In this document: positions 6,514-9,705 of the stretch, piece after piece
Numbering within the stretch: position 1 is the stretch's first letter
Layout of the letters: the number at the start of each line of letters is the position of its first letter
Program-made: the position numbers and the translations under genes
NCBI GenBank assembly: GCA_021789565.1
Contig: JAJYJL010000191.1
Location: 1-9,705, forward strand
Source of the DNA: Acidobacteriota bacterium
GTDB taxonomy: Bacteria; Acidobacteriota; Terriglobia; UBA7540
Length of the DNA stretch: 9,705 nt
Direction: 5' to 3'
Notes under the pieces: model-generated
What the model was told of the DNA's origin: nothing
Databases searched by the model: none
The model's input: the letters and a program-made list of their open reading frames with translations, nothing else

Positions 6514-7128
6514 ATGCAATTAAGAGCCCTGATCGAGCGTCGCAAGCCAGAGATCAAATCACTTCTGGAGCGTGTCGGGTACGACTACCGTCACTGGACG
6601 CGGCCCGTCATGTATCGGGAGTGTTTTCGGCTGATCGAGGCTCTCGTTCCGGAAACTCTCGAGGTCCTTGAAATTTCCTCCGGAGACTTCTTTCGAACGA
6701 TTCCATTCCGGAGCTACACCGAAACCCGCTATCCGGATTTCGACATCTGTTCCGACACTTTGCCACGAACTTTCGACTTGATTATTGCCGATCAAGTGTT
6801 CGAGCACTTGCTCTGGCCGACTCGGGCGGCAAGGAATGTACTGCACATGTTGAGGCCTGGCGGCCACTTCCTTGTCACCACACCTTTCCTGATTCGCGTA
6901 CATCCCATTCCTCACGATTGCACGCGCTGGACGGAAACCGGCATTCGGTATTTCCTGGCAGAGTGCGGCTTCGACCTGGAAGCGACGAAAACCGGGTCGT
7001 GGGGCAATCGGGCGTGCGTGCGTGCCAATTTTCGCCACTGGGCGCGACGGGGATGGTCTGGGTCGCTGCGAAATGAGCCCGATTTCCCCGTATCAGTCTG
7101 GGCTTTGGCACGGAAGCCATCCGTCTAG
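6514..7128 (+). CDS. Class I SAM-dependent methyltransferase
   Basis: This is a 204-residue protein of the Methyltransf_11/23 type. It transfers a methyl group from S-adenosylmethionine, probably to a sugar or related precursor given the glycan genes around it. Motif I is VLEISSGDF (51-59), a variant of the usual VLDxGCGxG with Ser-Ser in place of the first glycine region. The stretch FDLIIADQVFEHL (87-99) is the conserved strand 4 plus EH signature, followed by VLHMLRPGGHFLVTTPFL and HDCTRWTETGIRYFLAECGF, typical of methyltransferases in polysaccharide clusters. Short for the class but apparently complete. It is a lone + strand gene, with broken - strand genes before it and the - strand secreted-protein gene after it. 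The substrate is unknown. No frame break was found. Confidence 0.85.
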   Translation: MQLRALIERRKPEIKSLLERVGYDYRHWTRPVMYRECFRLIEALVPETLEVLEISSGDFFRTIPFRSYTETRYPDFDICSDTLPRTFDLIIADQVFEHLLWPTRAARNVLHMLRPGGHFLVTTPFLIRVHPIPHDCTRWTETGIRYFLAECGFDLEATKTGSWGNRACVRANFRHWARRGWSGSLRNEPDFPVSVWALARKPSV

Positions 7129-7310
7129 CTGGGGATGACGATGGACGAGCGGAACAATCGCCTCGGCTCCGAGCATGCTCGAACACCAAACTTGCGTATT
7201 CCGCGCAAATTGATCAGCGATTCCAGATCATCATGAACGGTGAAGGTGTGTGAACGACCGGTGTCGCCACTGACTTTCCGCACATCGCGGAGGCGCGCGG
7301 CGACAATCAA
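7125..7310 (-). CDS. Hypothetical small ORF
   Basis: A 61-codon - strand frame starts at TTG 7310 and includes SHTFTVHDDLESLINLRGIR, KFGVRACSEPRRLFR and a stop at 7125. The composition looks protein-like, but I recognise no family and see no Shine-Dalgarno. It fills most of the space between the methyltransferase stop and the secreted-protein stop. It could be the tail of a gene lost by rearrangement, or chance. It overlaps the last four bases of the methyltransferase. Confidence 0.2.
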   Translation of the reverse strand: MIVAARLRDVRKVSGDTGRSHTFTVHDDLESLINLRGIRKFGVRACSEPRRLFRSSIVIPS

Positions 7311-7341
7311 CTTTCGCTAGCGCATTGCCTCGTTAATTTGT

Positions 7342-8658
7342 TCATTGTGCCGTGACATTCGTCGGAGCGCTTGGACTTTGAATTGCGGATGTAGTCGACG
7401 CGGCCTGCGGATCCATTTCAACTGCGTAGACGTCGATGACGGGAGTGCAATAATTGTAGACGCAACTTTCCGAAATATACAGAAGATTGTTTGCGGGGTC
7501 GTAGGCCACGCCCCCGATCCGGTTGGAACCATTGATGTTGTTGTAGGGAAGAGTGAGTGTCCAGACTTTGTAGGGAGTCGCCTGGTAGTCCTGCTCGCTG
7601 CCGTTTTTGACCTGAAGGAGATCATTGGCATCATAAGCCCAGACTTGGTCGACGTACGGGTACGCGTGTGTGCCCTTGGAAGAGTTTGAAGGATCGTAGC
7701 ACCAGGTGTCGCCGGTAGAAGCTTGCGTTGTTCCGGCAAGGGCTTCGTCGGAGGTGCCTGGGCCGTAGCAGAATGGCCCGGTGCCTTGAACGCCGAAGAA
7801 AAGAACGCTGCGGGTTCCGTCGGGAAACGCCACGCCGGTAATGCTCGTTGATCCATTGTACAGGGTGCTCTGGGTGCCCCAGCCGGTCCCGAGAGGCTTG
7901 GAATTGGGGTAGCCCACGAGCACAGTTGCCGGAACGGGATTGTCGGTGCCGATGTCATCGGGATTGAAAACGGAAACGGAAGGACCATTGGACTGGAATC
8001 CGGCAATCGCGAGGCAGCAATTGCCCGTCAGCGCAGGTCCACCGAGAAGCGACTGCCATTCCGTGGGTATCGGCGTCATGTATCCGGAGACGAAACCCGG
8101 ATAGAGAGTGCCTACCTTGACGGGACCGACGAAGGGACTCGCTGTGGTCAAGTCGAGGGGACGGGCGAAATGGGACGTGGATTGCGTGCCGGCCCCGTCA
8201 TAGGAGGATTCGACTGAAATGATCAACCGTCCGTTGTAGACGAGCTGACCGCCGATGTAGTGTGCGTTAGGGTCGGTCGGGTTGACGGCGTTGATCTTGC
8301 CCTCGAGCGCGCTGGTGAAGGGCTGGATCAGCGTCGCGGTGGGTAATGCGCTGGGCGCGGAATTTTGTGCCGGCGTCGGAATGGAAATCTCGGCGGTGAG
8401 CTGTCCGTAGATGTGGCCGACGATGAAGAGCCCATTGTTGGCCGGATCATATGCGAGCGCGGTTCCGCCATAGGGAAAGCAGGCGTAAGTCGGAGACTGG
8501 CAGGGGATGTTGGGCAGCTGAAACGACCCCTGGTAAACGAGATTGGCGGGCTCGACGAGCGGCTCGGTCTCGGGATTCGGCGTCGTGGCGCGCACGGCGG
8601 TGCCGCTGGCCGCAAGCAGGAGGAGGACGCAGACGGCGCTGAGGAAGTTCTGTTTCAT
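7342..8658 (-). CDS. Secreted protein of unknown function, possible beta-propeller
   Basis: This 438-residue protein starts at ATG 8658, followed directly by a Sec signal peptide: MKQNF, a run of hydrophobic residues (LSAVCVLLLLAASGTA) and a likely cleavage after AVRA near residue 24. Export to the periplasm or outside is therefore predicted. The frame is open further upstream to 8805, but those residues are not family-like. Two similar segments, ALAYDPANNGLFIV (about 67-80) and VAYDPANNLLYISE (about 384-397), near the two ends of the mature chain, suggest a closed repeat fold such as a beta-propeller. Paired cysteines (CQSPTYAC, NCC, CVYNYC) fit an oxidising compartment. The C-terminus ends SPSAPTNVTAQ, which resembles the first strand of a fibronectin type III domain that then stops. 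No enzyme motif was recognised. No strong ribosome site precedes the start. Confidence 0.75.
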   Translation of the reverse strand: MKQNFLSAVCVLLLLAASGTAVRATTPNPETEPLVEPANLVYQGSFQLPNIPCQSPTYACFPYGGTALAYDPANNGLFIVGHIYGQLTAEISIPTPAQNSAPSALPTATLIQPFTSALEGKINAVNPTDPNAHYIGGQLVYNGRLIISVESSYDGAGTQSTSHFARPLDLTTASPFVGPVKVGTLYPGFVSGYMTPIPTEWQSLLGGPALTGNCCLAIAGFQSNGPSVSVFNPDDIGTDNPVPATVLVGYPNSKPLGTGWGTQSTLYNGSTSITGVAFPDGTRSVLFFGVQGTGPFCYGPGTSDEALAGTTQASTGDTWCYDPSNSSKGTHAYPYVDQVWAYDANDLLQVKNGSEQDYQATPYKVWTLTLPYNNINGSNRIGGVAYDPANNLLYISESCVYNYCTPVIDVYAVEMDPQAASTTSAIQSPSAPTNVTAQ

Positions 8659-9012
8659 GGGGCGGGTCCCGGGTGAGGTGCTCTCGCATGGTAATGCACA
8701 ATGGTGCGGGCATTCACGTGCGATCAGTGGGTGCTGCGCGGCGTGCAGTGGATGATCCGATGGTGGACGGCATTCTGCGTTTTGCAGTTGGGCAGAACGA
8801 GGCAATCATGGCGGTCGCAGAGTGGTCGATGTGCGGGCGCGGGGTGCGCCGGCAGTACGGGAACGATCACGCGAATTTCCACGGCTATAATTCTATAGAC
8901 GGATGGGGTCGGGGGTGAGACTTGGAGCACGGATTTGGTACGGCATGCTGCACCTGCGTGTTTTGCCTCCAGAGATGCGAGCGTTGAGACTGCAAGCAAT
9001 GGGGACGCTACC
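8659..9012. other. Intergenic region between divergent genes
   Basis: About 350 bases separate the start of the - strand secreted-protein gene from the possible start of the + strand sulfotransferase. I see no gene in it. The only notable sequence is the AT-rich inverted repeat at 8885-8898 containing TATAAT. Confidence 0.4.
8885..8898 (+). promoter_or_regulatory. Possible -10 element in an inverted repeat
   Basis: The sequence CTATA-ATTC-TATAG is a perfect 5-bp inverted repeat with a 4-base centre in GC-rich surroundings. On the + strand it contains a consensus TATAAT (8886-8891), and on the - strand TATAGAAT. It lies between two diverging genes, so it could serve either or bind a regulator. 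No good -35 hexamer is seen 16-18 bases upstream on the + strand, so this is weak. Confidence 0.25.
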
Positions 9013-9142
9013 ATGCGATTGGTACTGGTTCCTCCGACTTCGGCTTTGCGTCGGGTATTCGAGACAGATTACGTCATAACGTGGGGCAATTCGGGAAACT
9101 GAGGCGCTGGCGCGGCGGTGCCGCGGGGACGGCGAGGGTCAT

Positions 9143-9705
9143 GTGATTCGCGAGCACTTACGGGGCCGGTTCTTTGCATTTCTGCGTCGGGTCTTGGCGA
9201 CCGATGATGCGCGGGAGAGCTTATTCGCGCTCATTGAGGAGCACAACGGCGGGATGCTTGGGACCGAGCTTGGGAAACTGGATGCGACCGCGCTGCCGTA
9301 CGCCGACCTCGGTCGCGGTGCCGCCGCATCGTGCGCAGCGCCTCTGAACGGTCCGGTCTTCATCAGCGGGCGCTTTCGCAGCGGCAGCACGCTGGTGTGG
9401 AATCTCTTTCGGCACGTCCCTGGGGTGACCTCGTACTACGAGCCCTTCAATGAGCGGCGCTGGTTCGATCCGGCCGCTCGCGGCGATCAGGTCGATCAGA
9501 GCCACCTCGGCGTCACGGATTACTGGGTCGAGTATGACGGACTTGCGGAACTCGGCCGGTTCTTCGATCCGCAGTGGAAGTTCCGCCATCTCTACATGTC
9601 CCCCGCGGCATGGAATCTGCCGATGCAGCGCTACATCGAGACGATGATGGCGCGGGCGAGCGGGCGGGCGGTGCTGCAGTTCAACGAGGTGGATTTTCGC
9701 CTGGG
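9143..9705 (+). CDS. PAPS-type sulfotransferase, N-terminal part (runs off the window)
   Basis: The frame is open from 9080 to the window end. Key evidence is the 5'-phosphosulfate loop ISGRFRSGSTLVWNLFR (residues 74-90 from GTG 9143), followed by GVTSYYEPFNERRWFDP, VTDYWVEYDGL, RHLYMSPAAW and VLQFNEVDFRL. These are typical of a sulfotransferase family found beside glycosyltransferases. It would transfer sulfate from PAPS to a glycan in the cytoplasm. The stretch before the loop (REHLRGRFFAFLRRVL, ESLFALIEEHNGGMLGTEL) also reads as family sequence. GTG 9143 is used because no ATG occurs in frame before 9253 and GAGGG lies shortly upstream. However, the first residues may lie in other frames from ATG 9013 (MRLVLVPPTSALRRVFETDY), separated by two single-base breaks. 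The 3' end is outside the window. Confidence 0.75.
   Translation, partial: MIREHLRGRFFAFLRRVLATDDARESLFALIEEHNGGMLGTELGKLDATALPYADLGRGAAASCAAPLNGPVFISGRFRSGSTLVWNLFRHVPGVTSYYEPFNERRWFDPAARGDQVDQSHLGVTDYWVEYDGLAELGRFFDPQWKFRHLYMSPAAWNLPMQRYIETMMARASGRAVLQFNEVDFRL

Noticed and set aside
8659..8805. Longer N-terminus for the secreted protein
   Set aside because: It would bury the clear signal peptide that begins at ATG 8658; the upstream residues are His/Pro-rich and not family-like.
1..9705. CRISPR arrays, tRNA or rRNA genes, riboswitches
   Set aside because: No regularly spaced direct repeats, no cloverleaf-like sequences with a TTCGA loop in context, and no conserved rRNA segments were seen on either strand.

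Overview
The window looks like an accessory polysaccharide (EPS, capsule or O-antigen type) locus from a GC-rich Gram-negative bacterium. I infer a proteobacterium from the codon use and from the kinds of glycosyltransferase and sulfotransferase present, but no taxonomic marker gene is visible. Much of the window is decayed by nested mobile elements, frameshifts and truncations.

Layout, left to right. (1) 1-2021, + strand: the C-terminal half of a GT4 glycosyltransferase with a frameshift near 202, then an intact GT-B glycosyltransferase at 816-2021. (2) 2022-2333: a convergent junction holding a truncated 70-codon stub of another GT4 glycosyltransferase on the - strand. (3) 2330-6309, - strand: a former operon in the order asparagine-synthase-like gene, then GT2 glycosyltransferase, then GT4 glycosyltransferase, each joined to the next by a 4-bp ATGA overlap. 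The asparagine-synthase-like gene is split. Its C-terminal part is at 3244-3776 and an upstream part is at 6118-6309, and about 2.3 kb of mobile DNA lies between them. (4) The mobile DNA is an IS5-family element at 3780-4852 with a frameshifted and internally deleted transposase, next to a decayed IS630-family element at about 4856-6117. The IS630 transposase gene is itself interrupted by a 247-bp MITE-like element at 5138-5384, with terminal inverted repeats and a 6-bp target duplication. (5) 6514-7128, +: a class I SAM-dependent methyltransferase with a strong Shine-Dalgarno. (6) 7342-8658, -: a secreted protein of about 438 residues of unknown function. (7) 9143-9705, +: the start of a PAPS-type sulfotransferase that runs off the window, with a possible further-upstream start at 9013.

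Together the intact genes point to assembly and decoration (glycosylation, methylation, sulfation) of a surface glycan. The amidotransferase-like gene and at least one glycosyltransferase are inactivated. The most novel object is the 247-bp element inside the IS630 gene: removing it together with one copy of its 6-bp repeat restores the transposase reading frame exactly. Several frame breaks elsewhere look like single missing bases, so sequencing or assembly error should be excluded before all of them are called decay. The IS630 nonsense codons and the insertions cannot be explained that way.
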